A stretch of DNA of 17,356 nt from Alphaproteobacteria bacterium (GTDB taxonomy: Bacteria > Pseudomonadota > Alphaproteobacteria > Micavibrionales > UBA2020): NCBI GenBank assembly GCA_029266795.1, contig JAQSWE010000017.1:1-17356 (forward strand), read 5' to 3'. Shown here piece by piece: positions 1 through 11,700 of the stretch (the first letter of the stretch is position 1; each line of letters opens with the position of its first letter). Under the pieces are notes generated by a model that saw only the letters and a program-made list of their open reading frames with translations, was not told the DNA's origin and did no database searches. The translations under genes were made by a program, and so were the position numbers.

Positions 1-69
1 GTAGCCAAGCGGTAAGGCAGCGGTTTTTGGTACCGCCATTCCTAGGTTCGATCCCTAGCACCCCAACCA
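1..69 (+). tRNA. tRNA-Gln (anticodon UUG), 5' end cut off by window
   Basis: The segment folds as a tRNA lacking only about the first six acceptor-stem bases, which lie outside the window. The anticodon stem GCGGT/ACCGC closes the loop TTTTGGT, which places TTG at positions 34-36 and makes this a glutamine tRNA. The T arm CCTAG-GTTCGAT-CCTAG style stem-loop is intact. The 3' acceptor strand CACCCCA is followed by discriminator A and an encoded CCA (67-69). The missing 5' strand should be TGGGGT. The next gene on the same strand is fhs, 95 nt downstream. Confidence 0.95.
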
Positions 70-150
70 TTTCCTTTCATTCGATTGTATTCCCCCTGAC
101 ATAGAACCCGCTTCGCCAGCTATACTTCTGCGCGAATCCCGCACTCTGTC

Positions 151-157
151 AGGACGG
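151..157 (+). promoter_or_regulatory. Ribosome binding site of fhs
   Basis: AGGACGG lies 7 nt before the ATG at 165. It supports 165 as the true fhs start even though the reading frame meets a TAG 13 codons later; the next in-frame ATG (435) has no comparable site in front of it. Confidence 0.6.
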
Positions 158-164
158 AAAATAT

Positions 165-1835
165 ATGCCTTCAGATATCGACATTGCCCAGCACGCCAAG
201 ATGTAGCGCATATCACGCCTCGCAGCCGACAGTCTGGGGATTGCGGAGGAGCATCTGGAGCCTTACGGATATTATAAGGCCAAGGTTTCGCTGGATTACA
301 TTGATACGCTGAAGGACAAGCCCGATGGCAAATTAATCCTCGTCACGGCGATCAGCCCGACGCCGCCCGGCGAAGGAAAGACGACCACCACCGTCGGCCT
401 CGGCGATGCGCTCCGCCATATCGGCAAGAACGCGATGATCTGCCTGCGCGAACCGTCGCTCGGCCCCGTATTTGGCCTCAAAGGCGGCGCGGCGGGCGGC
501 GGCTATGCGCAGATCGTGCCGATGGAGGATATCAACTTGCATTTCACGGGGGATTTTTCGGCGATCGCGCTTGCCAACAACCTGCTCTCCGCATTGCTCG
601 ACAACCATATCCATCACGGCAACGCGCTCGATATCGATGTGCGTCGTATCGTCTGGAAACGCGTGATGGACATGAACGACCGCGCGCTGCGCGATATCGT
701 GGTGTCGCTAGGCGGCACGGGCAACGGCTATCCGCGACAGGACGGCTTCGACATCGTGGTGGCATCCGAAGTGATGGCAATTTTCTGCCTTGCGACCTCG
801 ATCGACGACCTGAAAAAACGCCTCGGCAATATCGTCGTCGCCTATACAAGGGCTGGCAAGCCCGTGCTGGCGCGCGACCTGCAGGCAGACGGCGCGATGA
901 CAGTGCTGCTACGCGCGGCGCTGGCACCGAATTTGGTGCAGACGCTGGAAAACTGCCCCGCCTTCGTACATGGAGGGCCTTTCGCGAATATCGCGCATGG
1001 GTGCAATTCGGTCATTTCGACGAAGGCTGCGCTGAAGCTGGCTGATTATGTGGTGACGGAGGCAGGTTTTGGCGCGGATCTGGGCGCGGAAAAATTTATC
1101 GACATCAAATGCCGCAAAAGCGGGTTGCGCCCATCCGTTGCGGTCGTCGTAGCAACAGTACGCGCGCTGAAATACCATGGCGGCGCGGATTTGAAGACGA
1201 TCACGCAGGAAAATTTATCCGCGCTCGATGCGGGCATGGTCAATCTGGAGCGGCATGTCGATAACGTGCAGCGCGTCTATGGCGTGCATTGCGTGGTCGC
1301 GATCAACCATTTCACGAGCGACACCGTGGCAGAGGTCGAGATGATCAAGGCGCGCATGGCGGCGCTGGGCGTCGAAACCGTGCTGGCGACACATTGGGCG
1401 GACGGGGGCAAGGGCGCCGCCGATTTAGCCCATGCCGTAGTCGCCTTAAGCGAAAAGGGCGCGAAATCCCATTTCGTATACGAGGACAGCGACAGTTTAT
1501 GGGTTAAGGTCGGCAAGATCGCCCAGCGCGTCTACCGCGCCGCATCAGTCGATGCGAATGCCAAGGTGCGCGCGCAGATCGACAAGCTGCAGGAAAGCGG
1601 CTATGGCCATTATCCGGTCTGTATCGCCAAGACGCAGTATTCGTTTTCGACCGACGTGCAACTGCGCGGCGCGCCGGAGGGACATGTGCTGGATATCCGC
1701 GAAGTGCGCCTTGCAGCGGGCGCGGAATTCATCGTGATGGTATGCGGCGATATCATGACCATGCCGGGTCTGCCGAAAACGCCGGCAGCGAACCAGATTG
1801 ACCTGGTTGACGGCAAAGTGCAGGGGTTGTTTTAG
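165..1835 (+). CDS. fhs: Formate--tetrahydrofolate ligase, interrupted by an in-frame amber codon at codon 14
   Basis: This enzyme makes 10-formyl-THF from formate, ATP and THF in cytoplasmic one-carbon metabolism. The frame from ATG 165 reads MPSDIDIAQHAKM, then TAG (204-206), then RISRLAADSLGI, and stays open to the TAG at 1833. The total of 556 codons is the usual length of the family. The opening MPSDI-IAQ, the P-loop TPPGEGKTTTT (residues 66-76), the EPSLGPVFGLKGGAAGGG stretch just after residue 91 and the C-terminal GLF are all family hallmarks. The first ATG after the amber is at 435 (residue 91); starting there would delete the P-loop. No in-frame ATG, GTG or TTG lies between 207 and 434. 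The gene is therefore either newly inactivated (CAG or AAG to TAG), misread by one base, or expressed by amber readthrough. It converges on the receiver gene 18 nt downstream. Confidence 0.9.
204..206 (+). other. Premature in-frame TAG in fhs
   Basis: The local codons are AAG ATG TAG CGC ATA. One base change from CAG or AAG would create it. Everything downstream stays in frame and looks conserved for 542 codons, so the lesion is a single substitution and not part of a decayed gene. Confidence 0.9.
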
Positions 1836-1853
1836 GCTTACGCGCCTGTAATC

Positions 1854-2249
1854 TCACCCGCGCAGGGCAGAATGCACGGCGGCCAGCAGTTCTTCTTCTT
1901 CAACGGGTTTCGCAAGGTAGCAGAACTGACCTGCGGAAACGCCTTCTGCGATATCGCCTTGGGCGGCGGCACCTGTCAGGATAATCACGGGCAGGCGGAA
2001 CAACCGTGCGTCTCCCCTCACCATCATCGCAAGCTGCAGACCGTCCATATTCGGCATCCGGCGGTCGGTGATGAGCAAATCAAATTCTGTACCACCCGCC
2101 AGCAGTTCCCATGCCGCAGCGCCATCCGCCGCTTCGGTTACCGCGTATCCCGCGAGCTGTAGAAATTCCGACATGACAGCCATGATAAATTTATCGTCGT
2201 CGGCGAGGAGGATGCGCTTGCCGATGCCCACATCTGGATTTTTCTGCAT
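1854..2249 (-). CDS. Stand-alone CheY-like response regulator receiver
   Basis: This is a 131-residue single-domain receiver that should accept phosphate from a histidine or Hpt donor. The acidic cluster ADDD (D17-D19), the phosphoacceptor D62 in LLITDRRMPNMDG, the switch Thr92 in ILTG and Lys114 in YLAKP are all present, so it should be active. There is no DNA-binding or enzymatic domain after the receiver. It is the last gene of the minus-strand unit kinase > Hpt > receiver, 52 nt after the Hpt gene. It could be the terminal acceptor of that relay or a phosphate sink. No strong Shine-Dalgarno is seen before its ATG. Confidence 0.9.
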   Translation of the reverse strand: MQKNPDVGIGKRILLADDDKFIMAVMSEFLQLAGYAVTEAADGAAAWELLAGGTEFDLLITDRRMPNMDGLQLAMMVRGDARLFRLPVIILTGAAAQGDIAEGVSAGQFCYLAKPVEEEELLAAVHSALRG

Positions 2250-2301
2250 GCCTGTGGAAGTCCTATGCGATTTTCATTCTACAAAATGTCCGAGACCTAT
2301 C

Positions 2302-2651
2302 TCATGGGCGCGGCGCAAAAATAGCGAGCGCCGACGTCACGCGCGCAAATTCGGCTTTGGCGTGCGGTACTTCCGAAGCCGCTTCAGCGATGTTGCCTTC
2401 CTCAGCCAGCTTTTCTATAGCGGCGAAGACATCCTGCAGCGCATAGGCACCCAACTGGCCGGCCGCACTTTTTTGCGTGTGGGCGTGAAGCGCCAGCGCC
2501 GCGCCATCTCCCTTCTCCACGGCTAACTCCATTGCAGCAAGCGCTTTCCCTGCATGATCGATGAAAATCCCGACCATGCCCGCCAAACGCGTTCCCATGA
2601 GTTTCTGGATCTTGCCGAAGGCAATGGCATCGAGAGGTTCCTTGTTTTGAG

Positions 2652-2655
<4 letters not shown>
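2302..2655 (-). CDS. Histidine phosphotransfer (Hpt) domain protein
   Basis: This small 117-residue helical protein has the Hpt signature AHTQKSAAGQLGA, corresponding to the usual HTLKGSSANLGA. His59 is the predicted phosphorylated residue and Lys62 the conserved neighbour. The Gln in place of the usual Leu after HT is slightly unusual but should not prevent phosphorylation. Its ATG overlaps the TGA of the kinase gene by 4 nt (ATGA), which indicates translational coupling. It is expected to shuttle phosphate from a kinase receiver domain to a downstream receiver, possibly the one encoded next to it. Confidence 0.88.
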
Positions 2656-5729
<3,074 letters not shown>

Positions 5730-5736
5730 GCGCTCA

Positions 5737-5740
5737 TCCT
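5737..5740 (-). promoter_or_regulatory. Ribosome binding site of the hybrid kinase gene
   Basis: On the minus strand AGGA lies 7 nt before the ATG at 5729. This fixes the start at the residue just before the first membrane segment. Confidence 0.6.
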
Positions 5741-5941
5741 ATTCAAGTCGAAGATGCAATAATAGGTTGTGCTGTATTAAAAATGAAGAATTAAACGGCA
5801 GACGCTTGGCTGAATCGATTCCTGCCCCGCCGCATTTTCAATATTATGGAGCTATAGGCGTCTCACGTTACTATAGGGGGCTGCACTTGTGGCTCCGACG
5901 GTTGTTTTCGCGGAATTTATTAGTCTCATTAGGAACGTTTC

Positions 5942-6127
5942 ATGCTTCGAGCCGCACATCTGTACCCCTGCCTGCAATGCACAACGCAAGACTGTATCAC
6001 ATACAGACGTCCCCTTGCGGATTGGCGGCCGAATCCCTTGACAACAATTGATGAATTGCAGCCAATGCTAAGTCCGGTAGCGCAGGGAATGATGGAGCTC
6101 TGCCGCTCTCAACACGTCCAAGGATGA
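5942..6127 (+). CDS. Possible 61-residue small protein upstream of the ABC transporter (uncertain)
   Basis: The ATG is preceded by AGGA (5931-5934) at a spacing of 7 nt, a better site than that of the following transporter gene. The stop lies 9 nt before the transporter ATG, as in an operon. The protein contains the cysteine cluster CLQCTTQDC (residues about 10-18) but no family I recognise. Codon use is not clearly biased toward the GC-ending codons of its neighbours, and a TTGACA promoter candidate lies inside it. Both points argue that it may be a chance frame. Confidence 0.25.
   Translation: MLRAAHLYPCLQCTTQDCITYRRPLADWRPNPLTTIDELQPMLSPVAQGMMELCRSQHVQG
6038..6066 (+). promoter_or_regulatory. 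Candidate promoter of the ABC transporter gene
   Basis: A perfect -35 hexamer TTGACA (6038-6043) is followed after 17 nt by GCCAAT (6061-6066), a poor match to TATAAT. The 6137 start lies about 70 nt downstream. It is plausible because of the perfect -35 and the spacing, but the weak -10 keeps confidence low. Confidence 0.35.
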
Positions 6128-6136
6128 AACTGGCGA

Positions 6137-7909
6137 ATGGCCGCACCCAAACCCAATATGGGCTTTATCGATGTCCTTCGCTTTGCGGCGGGGTACTGGA
6201 AGCGGCAGCCGAAGCGGCTCTCGGTCGTGCTGGGCTTCCTGCTGCTGGGCGCGGCCGTCGAAACATATCTGCCGAACGCACTTGCCGCCTTCCTCGGCGC
6301 AATCCGGCAGGAGGCCGGGCATGATGCCATCACGAACTGCCTATTACTGTTCCTCGGGCTTTACCTGGCACAGGCGCTGATTTTCGCCGGCACCTACCGC
6401 GTTTATAACGTGTTCGAAACCTACCTGTTCAAAGACGTGCTGGACGACGCCTTCGCACATGTCTACCGGCTGCCGGAGCCTTATTTCTCCAATACCTTCA
6501 TGGGCGCAATCATTTCCAAGATCAACCGCGCGCGCAACAAGATCGAGACGTTCGAAGACCAGATCATCCTGCGCATCTTCCCGACTTTCGTTGTGCTGAC
6601 CGGCACGATTATCTTTCTTGCCATGCAGTTCCCGATGCTGGCCGCGCTGATGACCGGATATCTGGTTATCCTTGCCGTGGCGAGCTGCTATCTCGTCTTT
6701 CACGTATCCGGCCCCGCGCAGGGGGAATACGCGGTCGCGCAGGATCATTTCGGTGCGCATCTGGCAGATAGCGTCAGCGGCATCGCCACGTCAAAGGCCT
6801 ATGCGCAGGAGCATACCGAGGTCGCGAGATTTGTCGATGTGACGGCAGCATTGCGCGTGAAAAACGTGCGCGCCTATCTGCGCGGCAACACGGCGGCCTT
6901 TGTGCAGCGGATGCTGCTGACTGGCATGCTCGCGCTGCTGCTGGGGGGCGGCACGTGGTACCTTTTCCAGGGCCGCGCCACGATTGAAGACATGGCCTAT
7001 CTCGCCTTCGCCTATAACATCCTGCAGTCTTACATCCGCGACCTCGGCGAGAATATCAAGAACCTGCTGACATCGTCCTACGACCTGCACGCGATCATCG
7101 AAATCATGCGCGAACCGCCGGAAGTGGCAGAAGAACCCGCCCTGCCCGCGCTCGATATCAAAGCGGGCGCGATCACGTTTGAAAATGTCGCCTTCACCTA
7201 TCCGGGAAAGACGCGCCCCATTTTCAAGAATTTCTCGCTCAATATCCGCGCAGGGGAGCGCGTGGCGCTTGTCGGGCATTCGGGAAGCGGCAAGACCAGT
7301 TTCGTGCGCCTGCTGCAGCAGGTCTATGCCTTGCAGGAAGGGCGCATCACGATTGACGGGCAGGATATCACACAAGGCTCGCGCCATTCGCTGCGCAGCG
7401 CCATCGCCCTCGTCCCGCAGGACCCGATCCTGTTCCACCGCTCGCTGGCCGACAACATTGCCTATGGCCGCCCCGGCGCATCTCTCGAAGAAGTGCGGGA
7501 AGCTGCCAAGCGGGCGCATATCGACGAGTTCATCATGAAGCTGCCGCAGCAATACGGCACGCTGGTCGGCGAGCGCGGAATCAAGCTGTCGGGCGGCGAG
7601 CGGCAGCGCATCGCGATTGCGCGCGCGATATTAGCCAACAGGCCCGTCCTGATTTTGGACGAGGCAACAAGTTCCCTTGATTCCGAAAGCGAGCGCGCGA
7701 TACAAGACGCGCTGCATACTCTGACGCATGGCCGCACATCGATCATGATCGCCCACCGCCTTTCGACCATACTCGACGCCGACCGCATTATTGTGTTCGA
7801 GGAAGGCCGTATTGTGGAGGAAGGGACGCATGACGAATTGGTGAACCGTGCCGGCGGCATTTATGCTGGTTTCTTCCGTTTGCAATCGGGCGGTTTTATC
7901 GCGGAATAA
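6137..7909 (+). CDS. ABC-type exporter half-transporter (MsbA/Atm1-like, fused TMD-NBD)
   Basis: The 590-residue protein has an exporter-type membrane domain with hydrophobic segments at about residues 29-53, 66-88, 146-190 and 257-277. The nucleotide-binding domain carries Walker A GHSGSGKT (380-387), Q-loop Q428 (VPQDPILF), signature LSGGE (484-488), Walker B VLILDE (504-509), D-loop SSLD (512-515) and switch His540. All ATPase residues are intact, so a homodimer should hydrolyse ATP. The substrate cannot be read from sequence; lipids, glutathione conjugates or peptides are the usual cargo. No membrane-fusion or outer-membrane gene is adjacent, so it is unlikely to be the type I secretion ATPase for the RTX protein. 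AGGA at 6121-6124 lies 12 nt before the ATG. Confidence 0.93.
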   Translation: MAAPKPNMGFIDVLRFAAGYWKRQPKRLSVVLGFLLLGAAVETYLPNALAAFLGAIRQEAGHDAITNCLLLFLGLYLAQALIFAGTYRVYNVFETYLFKDVLDDAFAHVYRLPEPYFSNTFMGAIISKINRARNKIETFEDQIILRIFPTFVVLTGTIIFLAMQFPMLAALMTGYLVILAVASCYLVFHVSGPAQGEYAVAQDHFGAHLADSVSGIATSKAYAQEHTEVARFVDVTAALRVKNVRAYLRGNTAAFVQRMLLTGMLALLLGGGTWYLFQGRATIEDMAYLAFAYNILQSYIRDLGENIKNLLTSSYDLHAIIEIMREPPEVAEEPALPALDIKAGAITFENVAFTYPGKTRPIFKNFSLNIRAGERVALVGHSGSGKTSFVRLLQQVYALQEGRITIDGQDITQGSRHSLRSAIALVPQDPILFHRSLADNIAYGRPGASLEEVREAAKRAHIDEFIMKLPQQYGTLVGERGIKLSGGERQRIAIARAILANRPVLILDEATSSLDSESERAIQDALHTLTHGRTSIMIAHRLSTILDADRIIVFEEGRIVEEGTHDELVNRAGGIYAGFFRLQSGGFIAE

Positions 7910-7910
7910 C

Positions 7911-8630
7911 CTACCGGCCGATAATGCCCAGCCTGAGGGCCTTCATGAGCGCCCCACGCAAAGTTGGCGCGCCCATTTTCAGCCGAAAATTGCGCAGATG
8001 GAATTTGATGGAATTTTCGGTGATGCCGAGCGCCGCTGCGACCGCAACCCGTTTATGGCCGCGCCAATATAAATCCGCCACATCCCTTTCTCGCCGCGTC
8101 AGAATACACTGCCGCTGAGAGGTGATGCTGCGCTTTTCGAGCATGAGATAGCAGTTATAAAACTGACGGCTGATGACTTGAACCTGAACTAGGTTATCCC
8201 GCTGCATATCGGCTTGCCCGTGACTGCTGGCGGCGCCTATTCCCGCTAGCATCCCGCGCTGACCGTGCAGCGGAATGGCAATGCCTTTCTTGAGACCTGC
8301 CGCGTCTGCTTCGCGCATGCAGGTATCCTGCTCCTGCGTCAGGTTACCCCGCAGACTGTCCCATAAAAAAGCCTCATCTGTCGCGGGCAGGTGGTTGCGC
8401 ACCGGGTCGATCGCTTCGTAATTGCGTGTATTGTAATGCTGCATCCAAGCTTCAGGATAAGTGCAGAAAATCGCGTGCTGCGCAGGTCGCCCAATCACCG
8501 GATGGTCGGTCAGGAGGCTGAATACGACATGATCGAATCCGCGGAACGACATGGCGCGCCGGAAAATGCCGAAAAGCTGGGCCGTGGTTGCGGCGCGATT
8601 CGAGGCGGATATGAATTCCTCTATCATCAT
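7911..8630 (-). CDS. LuxR-family transcriptional regulator with autoinducer-binding domain
   Basis: The 239-residue protein has an N-terminal autoinducer-binding fold and a C-terminal LuxR-type helix-turn-helix. Residues matching the acyl-homoserine-lactone pocket of TraR/LuxR are W62, Y66, D75, P76 and W90 (YEAIDPV, FLWDSL). The DNA-binding part starts at LTRRERDVADLYWRG (about residue 177) and continues through ITENSIKFHLRNFRLKMG. No luxI-type synthase gene is in the window, so it may be an orphan (solo) regulator or respond to a synthase elsewhere. It ends in TAG only 1 nt from the end of the convergent ABC transporter gene. The start is uncertain by one codon (tandem ATG ATG after GAGGGG). 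Confidence 0.9.
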   Translation of the reverse strand: MMIEEFISASNRAATTAQLFGIFRRAMSFRGFDHVVFSLLTDHPVIGRPAQHAIFCTYPEAWMQHYNTRNYEAIDPVRNHLPATDEAFLWDSLRGNLTQEQDTCMREADAAGLKKGIAIPLHGQRGMLAGIGAASSHGQADMQRDNLVQVQVISRQFYNCYLMLEKRSITSQRQCILTRRERDVADLYWRGHKRVAVAAALGITENSIKFHLRNFRLKMGAPTLRGALMKALRLGIIGR

Positions 8631-8717
8631 GGCGTGCTATTCCCCTCGTCCGGGTAATGTGAAAATACACATCGGCACATGAATATAGAACGCTGTTCGT
8701 TAACGTCCGGTTAAGGG

Positions 8718-8749
8718 GCCGGATCCTGCCTTCTCGTGCAGGATCCGGC
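8718..8749. terminator. Perfect 12-bp inverted repeat, probable terminator of the RTX gene
   Basis: GCCGGATCCTGC (8718-8729) and GCAGGATCCGGC (8738-8749) form an uninterrupted 12-bp stem with an 8-nt loop. It begins 11 nt after the RTX stop codon (8761), on the minus strand. The minus-strand tail after the stem (CCCTTAAC) is not a real U-tract, so if it terminates transcription it is not a canonical intrinsic terminator. It also lies upstream of the LuxR-type gene, so an operator role cannot be excluded. Confidence 0.5.
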
Positions 8750-8760
8750 ACGCCTATTTC

Positions 8761-11700
8761 CTAAACGCCCACCACAAGCTGTCCCGCAGCGACCATGTCA
8801 TCTGCTGTACCCAGTCCGGTAACGCCAGACAACGTCGCGATCTGGACCATAGCATGGCCGCCGCCTGTACCGTCAGTATCCACGCTCAGTATCGTATCCC
8901 CGCCACTTTCCTCCACCAGCACGAAATCGGCAAAAGCCATCGTGAGTGGGGCATATTCAGTCAGCAACTGCGAGATATCTACCCTATCGTCGTTGCCGCT
9001 AAAGTCGGTAATGGTATCGATACCGTAATAGGCGTTTTGGTCGAACATGAAGGAGTCATCTCCCGCACCACCCGTCAGCGTATCCATCGCAAAATGGCCG
9101 CCCAGAACGTCGTTGCCATCATATCCGGAGATTATGTCGCTGCCATAGCTGCCAATCAAGGTATTGTTGCCGAGGGTGCCGCTAACCGTGACGGCGTTAC
9201 CGCAGGCCTCCACGATCGCGTTCAGGTCACCGGTGCCAAGCAAAATAAATTCTTCGATCGAGCTCCCAAAGATTGTATAGCTGACGTCTGCATAAAGGAC
9301 GTCGTACCCGCTATCCGCTTGTTCCAGCGCCCAGTCGCCGAAATGGTGGACATAATAAATGTCGTCGCCAGATCCGCCCATCAGGTCCGCGGTGCCGCCG
9401 CCGGATTCAAGCATATCATTTCCAGACCCCGCATACAGCCAGTTGCCATCTCCGTCGCTGCCGCGCATGTAATTGTCTACGTCATTGCTGCCGAATGCAC
9501 TGCCGGCAAGTGTGCCCGTCAGAATGATGTTCTCGACGCTGGCATAAGATCCCAGGCTAATTCCCTGCGTCATATTTCCCGCAATGATAGTGTCGATTCC
9601 CGCACCGCCGTCGATAGAATCGCCAAGTGAATTCACATGAAACACATCATCGCCATCTCCGCCGTTGATAAAGTCACTACCCCCACGACCATAGATGGTG
9701 TCATTGCCGTCAAGCCCATCAATATAGTCCTGCACCGGTGAGCCGAAGAGAATATCATCGCTTTCCGTCGGGAGAAGCGGCGTGAAAATATGCGATTGAA
9801 TGTATACGCTGTCATGCTCGATTCCGTCACCATATACAATGCTAAGCGTCTGAGAAAACGGCTCGCTGAAGAAATTGGAAAACGTTAACCAGTCGCCTGT
9901 ACCTCCGTAGGAAACAATCAAGTCATCGTTAATGTGGAAATACATTGAATCGGTGGCGTATACGCCGCTTGCAAAGCGTATGACGTTCGCGCCCCCACCG
10001 TCGCCGATCCGGTCCACGCCGTCGCCCTCCTCAAGCAGATACAGGTCATCGCCTACACCCCCGTATAGCTCATCGTTGCCAGAGCCTCCATCCAGTGTGT
10101 CGTTGCCTTCGTCGGTGCTTAACAGGTCGTTGCCCGCACCACCGTCCAACTCGTTATCGCCTTCACCGCCGATGAGAGAATCGTTGCCATCTCCCCCGGT
10201 CAACATGTCGTCACCGCTACCGCCATATAGAGAATCGTCGCCGCCAAGCCCGTTTATCACATCACTGTAAATCGAGCCCCTGAAATTATCATTGCCTTCG
10301 CTGAGATCTACCACGCCGCCTGCAAACAGATGCGACACGATATACTCCGCATTATGTGTTGTGCCCTCCGCGAAAGAAATAGACTCAATGAGAAGTACCG
10401 GCTCAATGAAGTAGTATTCGGAGGTTATAGAATTGCCTTCGCCATAAGAAATGACAAGATCAACGCCGTCCCGGATATAGACAACATCAGACACCGCCAC
10501 CGTTGCATCGAAGGAAATGGTATCGACGCCCTCCTGATCCCATATCCGGTCGACGCCGTCGCCGCTAGAGAAGATATAGGTGTCGTCAGCACCACCGCCG
10601 CGCAATGTGTCATCCCCCTTTCCCCCGACCAGAATATCGTTCCCATTTTGAAAGAAGCTGTCTCCATCAAGTCTGTCGTTCCCGCTCCCGCCATACAGCG
10701 TATCGTTACCGTTACCGCCCCCTATTTTATCGTCGCCGCCACGACCATCGACGGCTTCAGGATAAAGACTATCCGTGCTGTAATAGTCATCCCCTTCGGT
10801 CAACTCTAGAACGCCCAGAATCATATGCGACAGGACGTAATCGACGTCATGCACCGTCCCGTCGTCGAAGCGGATACTGGAGACCGTAAACATATGTGCT
10901 TCGAAATAATTACTGATCGTCACAGTGTCGCCAGCACCCCCATAGGCAACGGTAAGGCTGTCTCCGTACCGCGTATAAGTCACGGTCGCAGGGTCAATGC
11001 CAGGACCGAAATAAATGCTGTCGTCATCGTTTCCGTAGGCATTGATGACATCGTGGCCGTCTCCGGTATTGAACACATAGACGTTATTGCCTTCCCCACC
11101 CTGCAGCAGGTCCTCTCCTGTGCCGCCTATCAGCGTATCGTTATTGCTGCCGCCATAGAGCGTGTCATTGCCTGATCCGCCTTCGAAAGTGGAAGCCCCT
11201 TCGCTGCCGTATATCATGTCATTGCCGCCGAGCGCGCGTATATAAACTTCACCGAATCCCGCATAATAATCGTCATTCTCTTCCGTCAGCGTCACGAAGG
11301 CGGGCGTCAGGTGCGACAAAATGTAACTTGCGTCATGGAACGTGCCATCGCCGAACGTCACTTGCGCCAACAGGCTGGAATCAGCGATGAAGCCGGTCAC
11401 GGTCAGGTGGTCGGTCGAGCCGCCGTAATTAATGGTCAGGTTGCCCATGCCGTCGTCATGATAGCTGACAGAACCCGCAGTGATGGATGCTGCAAAGGAT
11501 ATCGTATTGGTACCCCCTTCTTCCGTGACCACGTCTTCGCGCCCGCTGCCGAAAGAAAATATATAGGTATCGTCGCCAGTGCCGCCCATCAGCAAATCGT
11601 CATCCGCGCCGCCATCGAGCGTATCGTTTCCGTCACCGCCAAGAAGCGTGTCATTCGCGCCGCGACCGAGCAGGGTGTCATTGCCCGCAAGTCCATCGAG

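Larger units (their letters stand above)
5730..6136. other. Divergent intergenic region between kinase and ABC transporter genes
   Basis: This 407-nt stretch is more AT-rich than its neighbours at the kinase end. It must carry the promoters of both flanking units. A TTGACA-containing promoter candidate faces the transporter, and a 61-codon open frame with a good ribosome site occupies its right half. No RNA gene or mobile element was recognised. Confidence 0.6.

Noticed and set aside
435..1835. ATG 435 as the real start of fhs (466 residues)
   Set aside because: It would omit about 90 residues including the P-loop TPPGEGKTTTT, while the upstream frame is plainly Fhs-like and has a ribosome site before ATG 165.
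165..1835. Genome-wide reassignment of TAG to glutamine
   Set aside because: TAG terminates fhs itself right after the conserved GLF end, and also the luxR-type and RTX genes at sensible C-termini.
6137..7909. ABC half-transporter as the secretion ATPase for the RTX protein
   Set aside because: There is no adjacent membrane-fusion or outer-membrane gene, the genes are on opposite strands, and the LuxR gene lies between them.
8690..8717. A lux box before the LuxR-type gene (AACG-ctgtt-CGTT and CGTTAACG)
   Set aside because: The dyads are too short and do not match the 18-20 bp lux box layout.
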